IMG/VR virus record: IMGVR_UViG_3300009537_000004
Location: 1 to 64,000 of that record
From: a virus
DNA length: 64,000 nucleotides
Direction: 5' to 3' (one strand)
Of the stretch, positions 1-7,788 are shown one piece after another; position 1 is the first letter of the stretch; every line of letters begins with the position of its first letter. A program made the position numbers and the translations under genes. A model generated the notes under the pieces. The model was given only the letters and a program-made list of their open reading frames with translations, did not search any database and was not told the DNA's origin.

Positions 1-28
1 GAAAGGGATACCTTTCGTTTGGCGCAAG

Positions 29-295
29 ATGAAGCCTAAAACGGTTCATTGTAAACTAGAACCGTTTGATGTTTATGTAGGTCGCCCATCTAAATGGGGA
101 AATCCATTTAGGATAGGTGAAGATGGGACTCGCGACGAAGTGATTGAAAAATTTGAACGATGGATACTGGGGCGCCCAGAAATGGTGGCAGAAGCCAGAC
201 GAGAACTAAGAGGAAAAATTCTTTCTTGTTGGTGCGCTCCACAAGCATGTCACGCAGATGTTTTATTGAGAATAGCTAATGAAGAAGAAGGATAG
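29..295 (+). CDS. DUF4326 family protein
   Basis: An 88-residue protein that matches the small DUF4326 family: it has the segment V-Y-V-G-R-P-S-K-W-G-N-P-F near residues 15-27 and a C-terminal C-W-C-x-P-x-x-C-H-A-D motif. The family is common in phages and has no settled biochemical role; the Cys/His residues may bind a metal (inference). The ATG at 29 gives a family-like N-terminus, but no clear ribosome site precedes it and the frame stays open to the left edge, so the true start could lie outside the window. Its end overlaps the next gene by 17 bases, which suggests translational coupling. Confidence 0.75.
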   Translation: MKPKTVHCKLEPFDVYVGRPSKWGNPFRIGEDGTRDEVIEKFERWILGRPEMVAEARRELRGKILSCWCAPQACHADVLLRIANEEEG

Positions 296-497
296 AGTAG
301 AAGCAGCAGTAGATAATGACCGTTCCATAATGTTGTTAACTAATGTTGACGACATGGCGCAACCCCTCATTATCTTAGTTCCTCAATGGTCAAAGGCAAC
401 ATTTGACAGATTGCCTAAACTGAAGCAAGAGGAAATCGTTTCTGAATTTGCACATGAAGTTGGAGAAGCTTGGGAAAAATTTCTGAAGGCAGACTAA
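279..497 (+). CDS. small hypothetical protein
   Basis: A 72-residue acidic protein of unknown function. The N-terminus is lysine-rich, followed by a hydrophobic stretch (about residues 26-34, P-L-I-I-L-V-P) and a helical, acidic C-terminal half. It overlaps the end of the DUF4326 gene and stops one base before the next start, so it sits in a tightly packed operon. I recognise no motif. Composition matches the neighbours. It is accepted as a gene mainly because of this spacing. Confidence 0.6.
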   Translation: MKKKDRVEAAVDNDRSIMLLTNVDDMAQPLIILVPQWSKATFDRLPKLKQEEIVSEFAHEVGEAWEKFLKAD

Positions 498-498
498 A

Positions 499-1143
499 AT
501 GAAAGTAAGAGCAATATCACCTACCGTCGTTCACTACGCTTCCAAGAAGCATTGGTATGAGGGAATGCCGTTTCTTGGAAACTTGAAGTGGCGCATTCAA
601 AGCATAGATTCTTGGATTCGAGCGCTCCTGCGCCGACACAACCACATCCACATGGATGCTCTTCGCCGCGGTCAATGGTATGATTCCGACATTCGCATTT
701 TTGAGGCCAACTTTCAGTTTCTTGTTAACTATGTAGAGAAAGAGCTTGCTTGGATGCAGCTCATAACAGAGGGCAAGGCTCGTTGGTATCATCGTTGGTT
801 TGGTGTTCATAATGGCCGCGACCTGGGCCTTAAATATCTACATTGGGAGATTCAGTTGGGCGATGACTCTCTTGGCCAATCTGATGCTGCGAAGAAGGTC
901 AAAGAGTTATATCTGTGGTACAGAGACATTCGCCCAAACCGAACTGATCCATTCGATAGCGTTCCAGACCGCGATTGGGAAACCGAACCGGCGGAAGATG
1001 GTTTTAATCGCCTGGTAATTTCGGAAGATTCGGAATATATTAAGGCGCTCCAACAAGCACATGAGTTAGATCAGAAATATTATGACGAAGATACACAAAA
1101 AGCTATTGAAATTGTTAAGCTTCGCCAGTTCCTTTGGACTTAA
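499..1143 (+). CDS. hypothetical helical protein
   Basis: A 214-residue protein rich in Trp, Tyr, His and Arg, predicted mostly helical, with no signal peptide or membrane segment. A central G-R-D-L-G-L-K-Y-L-H-W-E segment (about residues 105-116) and an acidic region with several D-P and D-R-D-W-E elements follow. It is not a family I can name. It begins two bases after the preceding stop and is followed by about 160 bases without a normal-sized gene. Two antisense or shifted frames across it are shadows. Confidence 0.7.
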   Translation: MKVRAISPTVVHYASKKHWYEGMPFLGNLKWRIQSIDSWIRALLRRHNHIHMDALRRGQWYDSDIRIFEANFQFLVNYVEKELAWMQLITEGKARWYHRWFGVHNGRDLGLKYLHWEIQLGDDSLGQSDAAKKVKELYLWYRDIRPNRTDPFDSVPDRDWETEPAEDGFNRLVISEDSEYIKALQQAHELDQKYYDEDTQKAIEIVKLRQFLWT

Positions 1144-1176
1144 AGGTTACTTGTATTCTTCATTAGGAGATACGGA

Positions 1177-1233
1177 ATGAAGTGTATTGACGAGAAAGGG
1201 GGTGATCCAACGTCGGTTACATTTCTTGTTTAA
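1177..1233 (+). CDS. possible 18-residue mini-ORF
   Basis: A short frame with a good ribosome site (TAGGAGA, 5-6 bases before the ATG) in the gap between two ordinary genes. It encodes 18 residues beginning M-K-C-I-D-E-K-G-G. No homology can be judged at this length. It may be a real micropeptide, a leader peptide for the downstream membrane gene, or chance. The gap 1144-1306 otherwise holds a second mini-ORF, a hairpin and a promoter-like element. Confidence 0.25.
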   Translation: MKCIDEKGGDPTSVTFLV

Positions 1234-1250
1234 CCTATAGCCTTGAGGAG

Positions 1251-1262
1251 ATACTTATAAAT
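1251..1262 (+). promoter_or_regulatory. candidate late-promoter element
   Basis: The stretch ATACTTATAAAT resembles both the T4 late -10 element (TATAAATA) and the TA(C/T)TTAT motif seen upstream of other operons here. It lies 45-55 bases before the membrane-protein start at 1307, in a gene gap. The phage encodes a gp55-like factor that would recognise such an element. This is motif-based only. Confidence 0.3.
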
Positions 1263-1295
1263 GGTACGGGGAGGCATGGTGCCTCCCCAAACCAT
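1261..1295 (+). promoter_or_regulatory. strong 5' leader hairpin
   Basis: GGGGAGGCA (1268-1276) and TGCCTCCCC (1280-1288) form a perfect 9-bp stem with a TGG loop. The helix extends outward through a 2x2 internal loop with ATGGT (1261-1265) paired to ACCAT (1291-1295). No T-run follows, so it is not a typical intrinsic terminator. It ends 11 bases before the ATG at 1307 and lies inside a 17-codon frame, which suggests a translational control element in the leader of the membrane-protein gene. Confidence 0.55.
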
Positions 1296-1314
1296 ACTTG
1301 GAGATTATGTTTAA
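1261..1314 (+). CDS. possible 17-residue leader peptide
   Basis: An ATG at 1261, ten bases after GAGGAG (1245-1250), opens a 17-codon frame through the hairpin; its stop (1312-1314) lies just past the start of the membrane-protein gene at 1307. The larger gene's own GGAG is only three bases from its ATG, so re-initiation from this leader would help explain its translation. No sequence conservation can be judged, and the frame could be fortuitous. Confidence 0.25.
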   Translation: MVRGGMVPPQTILGDYV

Positions 1315-2464
1315 GAATTTAGTTTGGATGTCGGCAATAGCAATTGCCCTCTGTGCAGCATTATTTTCAGTCACGGGAATCGCCACTCTATTTTCCGCTA
1401 AGTTCTTTGCTGTTGCGATAATGGCAGCAGCATTGGAAATAGGAAAATTAGTAATGGCGTCCTATTTGTATAGGTGGTGGAAGAAAACTCCCCGTCTACT
1501 CAAAGCCTATGCCATGGCAGCTGTGGGTGTATTGATGGTCATTACATCTATCGGCATCTATGGCTATTTGTCTTCCGCTTACGCCGAAGTTGCTGCGGTA
1601 CCCCAAAACACTCTCAATCAAATCACCTTTGCAGAAACCCGCCAAAATTCTTTGAATGAAATAATTCAGAGATTGCGGACTGATAACACTACTATTAATA
1701 GTCGCCGCGCTCAATCTCAAGCAGCACTGGACAATATTTTGGCAGGAGAAACTGACTTAAGCCAACGCAGTGCATTTGCAAATTTACGCCAAGAAGTGGC
1801 TGATCTGGACTTGGAAAGACAAGCAAATAACGCTCGCATTGAAAGAGCAATTGTAGAGAGAGACAGCTTAGAAAACGTCAAAGTCAACCTCAACGCGGAA
1901 CTCAACACTAACTCAGATATTGGTCCATTCATATATGTAGCAAGAACAATCAACGCTCCCCTGGATAGTGTAGTCAAGTGGTTTGTTCTTATCATTGTAT
2001 TTGTATTTGACCCTCTGGCGATGGCCCTGATTCTGGCATACAACAATATGGTTGTTAAAGAAATGAAAGCGAAGGGTATTGAAGTGGATGAAACACATGA
2101 CCCAGGTATGGAATGGTTCAAAAAACTGGTTCCTCAGAAAATTACTACAACTCCTCAGGGCATGGAAAAAATTGCTGATTTGGTTGAAAATCCGCCTGAA
2201 CCTACGCAAGAGCTGATAGAGTTGATGCATGACCCAAGTCCAACGCGCACACCTAAACCAATTGAACAATCACATGAGGGGTGGGTTCCAGCTGCCGCGA
2301 GTTTAGCCAAATTGGAAAAAGAACATGACGCCGTTGCAGAAGCAGAACCAAGAGAGGGAACCAACATTTATGATGAGCCTGTTGGTTCGCCTAAACTAGC
2401 GCCGGAAAAGGCTCCACCACACGAGCCTCATCGCTTGAGTACCACCAACGAATTTGGGGGTTGA
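1307..2464 (+). CDS. four-helix membrane protein with coiled coil
   Basis: About 385 residues. Three hydrophobic helices come first (roughly residues 5-30, 33-55 and 65-90), then a long Gln/Asn/Arg-rich heptad region (about 105-205) that should be an extracytoplasmic coiled coil, a fourth helix (about 220-246) and a charged, Pro-rich cytoplasmic tail. The layout resembles DUF4407-like membrane proteins and similar proteins I have seen in T4-like marine phages; the function is unknown. I chose ATG 1307 over the upstream TTG 1298 because it has a GGAG (spacing short, three bases) and a better N-terminus. It may act in the host inner membrane, for example in superinfection exclusion (inference). 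Confidence 0.75.
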   Translation: MFKNLVWMSAIAIALCAALFSVTGIATLFSAKFFAVAIMAAALEIGKLVMASYLYRWWKKTPRLLKAYAMAAVGVLMVITSIGIYGYLSSAYAEVAAVPQNTLNQITFAETRQNSLNEIIQRLRTDNTTINSRRAQSQAALDNILAGETDLSQRSAFANLRQEVADLDLERQANNARIERAIVERDSLENVKVNLNAELNTNSDIGPFIYVARTINAPLDSVVKWFVLIIVFVFDPLAMALILAYNNMVVKEMKAKGIEVDETHDPGMEWFKKLVPQKITTTPQGMEKIADLVENPPEPTQELIELMHDPSPTRTPKPIEQSHEGWVPAAASLAKLEKEHDAVAEAEPREGTNIYDEPVGSPKLAPEKAPPHEPHRLSTTNEFGG

Positions 2465-2538
2465 CATTTTGAAGCTTCCCTATTATTTTCAGGTTGCAGC
2501 CCCCGTTTGGGGAAAAATGATAAAGGTTTCTACTTATT

Positions 2539-3183
2539 ATGAAAGTATCATTTGCAGTTACAACACACAACGAAGGTGAGTGTATTGAACGGTTGCTTTC
2601 TCAACTGGAAGAACATATTGAGGAATGCGAGTTTGAAGATGAAATAGTTATTCTTGATGACTTTTCTGATGATTCAGACACCGTTAGTATACTCGAAAGC
2701 TACTCAAACTTACCCTATGTGCAACTCCACAGGAGAGCACTGGAAAGAGATTTCGGAGCACACAAGAGTTATTTAAACACTCTCTGTAGTGGCGATTATA
2801 TTTTCCAGATAGATGCTGACGAGCTTTTAGAGCCCAGACTGTTGGAGAATTTGCACTCCATCTTAGAAGCAAATCCCACAGTTGATTTATTTTTTATACC
2901 GCGCATCAATACGGTTGACGGATTGACTGATGACCATATACGTGCGTGGGGATGGCAAGTCACAGATAATGGTTGGGTGATGTGGCCAGATTATCAAACA
3001 AGGTTATATCGCAATGATTCTGAGATTATGTGGCTTGGAAGGGTACACGAAAGAATTCAAGGGTTTGATACCTTTGCTCAATTGCCGGCAGAAGAAGCAT
3101 TTTGTATTTTGCACCACAAGCACATTGAAAAACAAGAAGAGCAAAATGCATTTTATTCCGAAATCATGCGGGAAAGAGAGTAA
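2539..3183 (+). CDS. family 2 glycosyltransferase
   Basis: A 214-residue GT-A fold enzyme. It starts with the typical V-S-F-A-V-T-T-H-N-E-G-E nucleotide-sugar strand, then I-L-D-D-F-S-D-D-S (residues 38-46), and the metal-binding D-A-D motif at residues 93-95 (Q-I-D-A-D-E-L-L-E-P). The C-terminal part keeps W, H and R residues typical of the family (V-H-E-R). It transfers a sugar from a nucleotide-sugar donor; the acceptor is unknown and could be DNA bases, a virion glycoprotein or host surface glycan. It lies between two membrane-associated genes. No membrane segment is seen, so it should be cytoplasmic. Confidence 0.85.
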   Translation: MKVSFAVTTHNEGECIERLLSQLEEHIEECEFEDEIVILDDFSDDSDTVSILESYSNLPYVQLHRRALERDFGAHKSYLNTLCSGDYIFQIDADELLEPRLLENLHSILEANPTVDLFFIPRINTVDGLTDDHIRAWGWQVTDNGWVMWPDYQTRLYRNDSEIMWLGRVHERIQGFDTFAQLPAEEAFCILHHKHIEKQEEQNAFYSEIMRERE

Positions 3184-3210
3184 GTTAATTAACTTAACCC
3201 GGTGAAATGT

Positions 3211-3849
3211 ATGAGTAATAAAAAAAAGAATACTCCTCGTTTTGTTGCACAGTTAATACTAATACCGATCGCTCTATTGATTTTGGTTGGTTTTGTAGAT
3301 AGCAGACGAACTGATAAAAGAGTAGTATACGCGAAACCTATTATTGTTACAAAACCATATCATCCAGAACCGCAGGGAGATTTGTATGTGTTTTTGGGTG
3401 CCGTAGCATTACGAGAGAGTAATAATCACCAACGGGCAGTTAACCGATTGGGGATGCTCGGTAAATATCAATTTAGTCCGCGGACTTTGTGGAGTTTAGG
3501 CGCTAGATTTAAAGTTACGAGAGCTCAATTTCTTGGAAATGCTGAACTTCAAGATAGCGCAATGGTTAAGTATCTAATTGATAATCGGTCGGTCTTGAAT
3601 GACATAATCGTTAAATATGACGGTCAGTGGTATAACGGAATCTATATTACCGAATCCGGACTATTGGCTGGGGCGCACTTAGTCGGACCACACGGACTCA
3701 GAGCATATTTTGACACAACATACACTGTTCAAAAGCCAGATGGCCGAATTATTCGCCCCCGAACGAGAGACAGTAATGGCACCGACGTATCGGAATACAT
3801 TGAGCGGTTTTCCGGCTATGATTTGCATGCTTTGGGGGTTGCACACTAA
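3211..3849 (+). CDS. membrane-anchored transglycosylase-like lysin
   Basis: About 212 residues. A basic N-terminus and a hydrophobic segment (about residues 11-29) make a signal anchor. The body has A-L-R-E-S-N-N (Glu about residue 69), then N-R-L-G-M-L-G-K-Y-Q-F-S-P and G-L-L-A-G-A-H-L-V-G-P, the pattern of lysozyme-like lytic transglycosylases with Glu as the catalytic acid. It probably cleaves peptidoglycan from the periplasmic side, as endolysin or entry enzyme. I prefer ATG 3211 to GTG 3202 because GGTGA lies six bases before it. A holin-like gene is far away at 62741. Confidence 0.7.
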   Translation: MSNKKKNTPRFVAQLILIPIALLILVGFVDSRRTDKRVVYAKPIIVTKPYHPEPQGDLYVFLGAVALRESNNHQRAVNRLGMLGKYQFSPRTLWSLGARFKVTRAQFLGNAELQDSAMVKYLIDNRSVLNDIIVKYDGQWYNGIYITESGLLAGAHLVGPHGLRAYFDTTYTVQKPDGRIIRPRTRDSNGTDVSEYIERFSGYDLHALGVAH

Positions 3850-3861
3850 ATCACTGAGGTT

Positions 3862-4149
3862 ATGATGATAGGATTTTTGGTATTTCTACTAATAGTTTCT
3901 GTTTTCCTTAATGGAGCATTGGGTTATTCGACCTGGAATCTTCTAAAGAAAAATGAGATAGCAGAAGATTACATTATTCAGGCCTACTCTGAAGCTCGAA
4001 GAGCTTTAGAAGACATGCGAGCAATTGACCGCATGGAAATGTTTGAAAAAGATGATGATGTCGGGGCTGTCTTTTCACAAATGGTCCAGATAGTTGACAC
4101 CTATGCACAATTTTTAGGAGCGGAGGAAGAGAATACGGAAGAAGTTTGA
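3862..4149 (+). CDS. small single-span membrane protein
   Basis: A 95-residue protein with one N-terminal transmembrane helix (about residues 2-22), then an acidic helical domain that probably forms a coiled coil (residues 25-90). An ATG doublet at 3862 and 3865 follows a GAGG ribosome site; either codon could be used. Its stop overlaps the start of the late sigma factor gene (TTTGATG), so the two are translationally coupled. The function is unknown; such small membrane genes are often found beside gp55-like genes in T4-type phages (family knowledge, moderate confidence). Confidence 0.65.
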   Translation: MMIGFLVFLLIVSVFLNGALGYSTWNLLKKNEIAEDYIIQAYSEARRALEDMRAIDRMEMFEKDDDVGAVFSQMVQIVDTYAQFLGAEEENTEEV

Positions 4150-4877
4150 TGAACGACAAAAACAGACGAGTATACTTTACAAAAGAAACAGAAAACGCAA
4201 TCATACGATTTAACAAGTCTAACGATCTTGAAGAAAGAGAACAGATATACAGGGATCACATTGATTATCCCTTCAACAAGTTAGCAGAAAATATAATCAA
4301 CAGATTCAAATTCCCTTATATGGACAGTTCTTTCGAGGACGTGAAGGCTCAGGTTGTATCTTTTTTGGTATTGAACATTCACAAGTATTCAGCTAACAAG
4401 GGAAAGGCATTTTCTTACTTCTCCGTTATAGCAAAAAATTACCTTATTCTCAATAACAACAACCTCTACAAGCATGAAAAACGGTCTATATATTGGACCG
4501 ACAGTATAGACGGACGTGCCTCATTAGAAGAAATGATGGTTGTGGATACTTCTATATCTGAAACTCACCAAGATATAAAGGAATTCACCAAATTGATGTT
4601 AGAGTTTTGGGATCACAACCTCGCACGCATTTTTAAGAAGCAAAAAGACAGAGAGATCGCAGATGCGATTCTCACTCTCTTCCGTAGGGCAGATGGGATA
4701 GAGAACTTCAATAAGAAGGCCCTCTACCTTATGGTAAGAGAGATGACTGGCCACAAAACAAGTGCCATAACCAAAGTAGTCAACAAGATGTCTAAATACA
4801 TGGCAGTGCATCTTGAGGAATTCAGAAACCACGGAGTTATACGAGAGCACTCAGAGCATTTTAGTTATAACAAATAA
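4149..4877 (+). CDS. 55: late-transcription sigma factor, gp55-like
   Basis: A 242-residue protein resembling the T4 gp55 class of divergent sigma factors. The central part has an A-x-S-Y-F-S-V-I-A-K-N-Y-L-I element (about residues 95-108), comparable to the region-2 helix that contacts core RNA polymerase and the promoter -10 element, preceded by the N-terminal I-N-R-F-K-F-P segment. It would redirect host polymerase to late promoters. It is longer than T4 gp55 (about 185 residues). ATG 4149 overlaps the previous stop. A GC-rich hairpin follows the gene and separates it from the baseplate operon. Confidence 0.75.
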   Translation: MNDKNRRVYFTKETENAIIRFNKSNDLEEREQIYRDHIDYPFNKLAENIINRFKFPYMDSSFEDVKAQVVSFLVLNIHKYSANKGKAFSYFSVIAKNYLILNNNNLYKHEKRSIYWTDSIDGRASLEEMMVVDTSISETHQDIKEFTKLMLEFWDHNLARIFKKQKDREIADAILTLFRRADGIENFNKKALYLMVREMTGHKTSAITKVVNKMSKYMAVHLEEFRNHGVIREHSEHFSYNK

Positions 4878-4894
4878 ACTATCACCTGGAAGGC

Positions 4895-4919
4895 GGCGCC
4901 TGGTTTGGGCGCCATTTTC
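4895..4919 (+). terminator. hairpin after gp55-like gene
   Basis: GGCGCC at 4895-4900 and again at 4908-4913 form a six-bp all-GC stem with a seven-base loop, followed by ATTTTC. It lies 17 bases after the sigma factor stop and before a fresh GGAGG-led start at 4958. The short T-run makes it a modest intrinsic terminator. Confidence 0.5.
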
Positions 4920-4957
4920 ATGCGCCCATCTAATTATATTATGGAGGTTTATCCAAT

Positions 4958-5416
4958 ATGGCTATGAAAAATCCCGAGGTTTTTGAGGGCAAAAACTTTC
5001 AAGAACTCTTAAAGGATATATACGACAACACCAGCGCCAAGAAGACGCAGATCAAAACTTTGATGGATACTTTGGCCAACATGCTCAAAGCACCAGGGTC
5101 TAAACCTGCAGATGCGGCCGTCATTGCTCCTCTAGTCAAAGACTTCTTAGAGGTTGCTGTTAAAAATGACGAACATCTAGTGAAAATGGCCACCATCATT
5201 CAACGCCTCATGTCTGCAGAAACCATTTCCCGTGGAACAAGTTTAACTGATATATTGACCGAAGAGGAAAAGAGTGAATTGCTTAAAGAAGCAGAAAAGG
5301 AAGCATTTGACGAGCTAGAAAATGAGGTAGAAGAGGCGGTTAAAGAAAATGTGGAAATAGAAAACCTCAAGGAAAGGGCAAAAAAGACTATAGATACTCT
5401 TAAGGATGATAAGTAA
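4958..5416 (+). CDS. hypothetical helical protein before gp5
   Basis: A 152-residue, strongly acidic and almost wholly helical protein with a Lys/Glu-rich C-terminal half that should be a coiled coil (about residues 100-150). A clear GGAGG precedes the ATG. Its stop overlaps the ATG of the gp5-like gene. It has no known motif. Position at the head of the baseplate operon suggests a baseplate assembly chaperone or minor structural protein (inference). Confidence 0.65.
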   Translation: MAMKNPEVFEGKNFQELLKDIYDNTSAKKTQIKTLMDTLANMLKAPGSKPADAAVIAPLVKDFLEVAVKNDEHLVKMATIIQRLMSAETISRGTSLTDILTEEEKSELLKEAEKEAFDELENEVEEAVKENVEIENLKERAKKTIDTLKDDK

Positions 5417-6789
5417 TGGCACGTAGGGTCTACACTTCCAACATTTTTCGTGGACAACGCAATCAACCATTTGGCCAATCGGTTCAGGTTGGAACTACTT
5501 ACCAAGAAACATTCCAATTTGAAGAAGCCGTAGTTGTTGATGTTATTATTAACGACTCCCATCCTTCATATAACGAAGATGGCGATAACGTAGGCGTCAT
5601 TAAGTTTCGCTTCATCAACTCTCAACAGTATCTTCCTGACGACAGTCTGAACGAAGCATTTCCATTTTCCGCAAACATATCAGATTATCCTCTTCTCAAT
5701 GAGATAGTGTATATATTTCGTGCATTGAATCGTTGGTATTACATGACCAAATTCAATATCACGAACAAGGTTACTACTCAAGCACTTTTTGGATTGAACA
5801 AAAGATTAGGCCCCATCAAAAGTGACGGAGAGAATTCACAGCAAAAAACGGAAATTGCTGCCGGTGGGGCAGAAATGCGACAAAGCCCAGAAGCTGAAGA
5901 AGCTCGTTTGGGAGAAGTTTTTCAAGATAAAGAAGGTGTTTATAGACTAAGGCACCAAGAGGGTGACCTGATTATTGAAGGGCGTTCAGGCCACTCCATT
6001 CGTTTTGGTTCAAACCAAGCCGAAAACCAGGCACCAAACTTAATCATCCGCACAGGCCCCAATCCTGACCCCGAGTTGAGTATTGATGATAGTGACTTCG
6101 CTCTTGTAGATGAAGACGTTAACGACGATTTGTCGTCTATCTGGATGGTATCGGACCAGGTTGTTCCTCTAACATTCGCAACCGTTGACAGCGATACACA
6201 TTTTGAGTCTGTAAAGGAAAAGCCTGGAACTCTTGATGGAAACCAAATCATTGTTAACAGTGACCGCATTGTTCTCAATACAAAACGCGATAAGTTATTG
6301 GTTAGTACCTTCTTAGGAACACATTTTACTACTCTACAGGACCATACGGTTGACACAGACAAGACGTATAGGAGTTTTGCAGGCGTCAATCGTGAGATTA
6401 AGATTGGGAAAGACTATCTAATTACTGTAGGTGCTGATTACTTATTAAGTGTAGAGGGTGATAAGACTTCTAAGGTTGTTGGAGCAACAGTTCACGAATC
6501 TGAAGGCAATCATTCTATCGTAGCTGACAAGATTTTCATTGGGTCACTGGATGATTCGTCAGAACCATTAGTTCTTGGAGAGCAACTAAGGAACTTTGTT
6601 GACCAGTTTTTGAACATTATACTCAGCAATGCTACTACTTTTACTCTCCCAACCGTGGGTGTAGGACCACTGAATCCGGCAGTAGCAGCTCAGATAGCAG
6701 CGTTGAGAGCACAGTTTGGGACCACCTCCAAGGGGTCTGCCCAAAGTCAAGGATTTTTAAGCCAGAATAATTTCGTAACTAGGGGATAG
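5416..6789 (+). CDS. 5: baseplate hub / spike protein, gp5-like
   Basis: A 457-residue protein. Residues about 30-125 look like the OB-fold of gp5/VgrG-type spike proteins: strands around V-V-V-D-V-I-I-N-D-S-H-P, then G-V-I-K-F-R-F and Y-P-L-L-N-E-I-V. A later segment, G-D-L-I-I-E-G-R-S-G-H-S-I-R-F-G-S, and the repetitive D-Y-L-I-T-V-G-A / D-Y-L-L-S-V-E-G region resemble the spike beta-helix. No lysozyme domain like that in T4 gp5 is evident. It should form the trimeric central spike of the baseplate. The next genes are small, then gp25 and gp6, the usual baseplate neighbourhood. Confidence 0.75.
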   Translation: MARRVYTSNIFRGQRNQPFGQSVQVGTTYQETFQFEEAVVVDVIINDSHPSYNEDGDNVGVIKFRFINSQQYLPDDSLNEAFPFSANISDYPLLNEIVYIFRALNRWYYMTKFNITNKVTTQALFGLNKRLGPIKSDGENSQQKTEIAAGGAEMRQSPEAEEARLGEVFQDKEGVYRLRHQEGDLIIEGRSGHSIRFGSNQAENQAPNLIIRTGPNPDPELSIDDSDFALVDEDVNDDLSSIWMVSDQVVPLTFATVDSDTHFESVKEKPGTLDGNQIIVNSDRIVLNTKRDKLLVSTFLGTHFTTLQDHTVDTDKTYRSFAGVNREIKIGKDYLITVGADYLLSVEGDKTSKVVGATVHESEGNHSIVADKIFIGSLDDSSEPLVLGEQLRNFVDQFLNIILSNATTFTLPTVGVGPLNPAVAAQIAALRAQFGTTSKGSAQSQGFLSQNNFVTRG

Positions 6790-6791
6790 GA

Positions 6792-7073
6792 ATGAAAAAG
6801 TCAAAATTACTAGAGATTGTCCGTGAAGAAATACGGAATGTATTAGCTGAAAACTTTAAGGAAGGTGACAAAGTTAGATTGCGTCAGTCCCGAGGTGGCA
6901 AGCACGCTGGTAAAGTAGGAATTTATCAGGGCCCGATGCAAAATGATGCTAGCTTTCCTTCTAAGGGAATGCACTTCAAGAAGGGAGATGCCAGAGTTAT
7001 GGTTACAGATCCTCACACAGGTAAGAAAACTCTTGTGATTGGTCCGCATTCTATGATAGAAAAAATTAAATGA
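6792..7073 (+). CDS. small KOW-like protein with helical N-terminal leader
   Basis: A 93-residue basic protein. Residues 1-21 form an amphipathic helix of the R-E-E-I-R-x-V-L-x-E type, ending in L-A-E before N-F-K-E-G. The rest (F-K-E-G-D-K-V-R-L ... G-K-V-G-I-Y-Q-G) looks like a small SH3/KOW-like barrel. The same helix type and a similar barrel recur in the gene at 63728. Leu-Ala-Glu fits the Leu/Ile-x-Glu site used by T4-type prohead proteases, so processing is possible (inference). It overlaps the next gene by four bases. Confidence 0.65.
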   Translation: MKKSKLLEIVREEIRNVLAENFKEGDKVRLRQSRGGKHAGKVGIYQGPMQNDASFPSKGMHFKKGDARVMVTDPHTGKKTLVIGPHSMIEKIK

Positions 7074-7255
7074 AGATCTTCCTAAATACCAAAATTAAAA
7101 GGCATGATGCTGGTGATGTATGGCAGACCAAGAAAGGTTCTAAAAGTCAATTCGGTGCAATGAACCAAGTCAATTTAGTCGGATATTTTGATAATAAGAA
7201 GGATGTAGAAGAGTGGGCCACAGGAAGACATCCACCATCTTATAGTGGTTGGTGA
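7070..7255 (+). CDS. 61-residue hypothetical protein
   Basis: A small protein, basic in its first half, with aromatic residues near the C-terminus (G-Y-F-D ... S-Y-S-G-W). The ATG overlaps the stop of the previous gene (AAATGAAG), indicating coupling. No domain is recognised. It is accepted because it fills the space between two coupled genes exactly. Confidence 0.5.
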   Translation: MKIFLNTKIKRHDAGDVWQTKKGSKSQFGAMNQVNLVGYFDNKKDVEEWATGRHPPSYSGW

Positions 7256-7281
7256 GGCGCAGAATAAACCAAGAGGTTGTT

Positions 7282-7788
7282 ATGAATAGAAAAGAATTGA
7301 GACAGATGATTCGCGAGGAAGTCAAGACAGAAGTTTTACGAGTTCTTCCCGAACTCATTGGTGAGGTATTGAATGAAGTTGTGTCCAAGCAGCTCAGAAA
7401 GCCAGCTAAGAAGGAGCGCCAAGTAGTCAAAGAAAACAAACAAAAGAAAACAATGACTACTCTTGATCGCTCCAAATTAGCAGCTCTGTTGGGTTATGGG
7501 GATATAGAAGAGCGCCGCGGAAACTCAGCTCCAATTTCTGCCAGAACAATTGCAGGAGTTAAGGTGGAGGGTGGCTTGGCGGCCAGAGAAATGGCGGCTG
7601 GGCAAGCACATTTAAGAGATTATTCGGCCGAGAATGTCGCCGAAATTCCTGAGGAAATCAATGAAAATGTAGTTGCGGGAGAAGCTCCACCAGTTCCCGC
7701 AGAACTTGTTGCGGCATTAGGTAGCAGAGCTAAGCAGGTTTTAGAGGAAGCAGAACGAAAGTCTAATTGGCGACCAGGTATGAAATAA
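7282..7788 (+). CDS. hypothetical protein with helical leader, upstream of gp25
   Basis: About 168 residues from ATG 7282, chosen over an upstream GTG because AAGAGG precedes it and the N-terminus M-N-R-K-E-L-R-Q-M-I-R-E-E-V matches the recurrent helix in other genes here. The helical N-terminal 40 residues contain several Leu/Ile-x-Glu triplets (L-P-E, I-G-E, L-N-E). The remainder is Ala/Glu-rich and likely flexible. Its stop overlaps the gp25 start (TAATGG). Function unknown; a baseplate or tail-associated role is suggested only by position. Confidence 0.6.
   Translation: MNRKELRQMIREEVKTEVLRVLPELIGEVLNEVVSKQLRKPAKKERQVVKENKQKKTMTTLDRSKLAALLGYGDIEERRGNSAPISARTIAGVKVEGGLAAREMAAGQAHLRDYSAENVAEIPEEINENVVAGEAPPVPAELVAALGSRAKQVLEEAERKSNWRPGMK

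Noticed and set aside
1-39. Twelve-codon open stretch ending in TAA at the left edge, possibly the end of an upstream gene
   Set aside because: Too short to support; another frame, that of the DUF4326 gene, is also open to the edge.
2529-2541. CTACTTATTATG before the glycosyltransferase, considered as a late-promoter element
   Set aside because: It abuts the start codon, leaving no room for a leader; likely chance.
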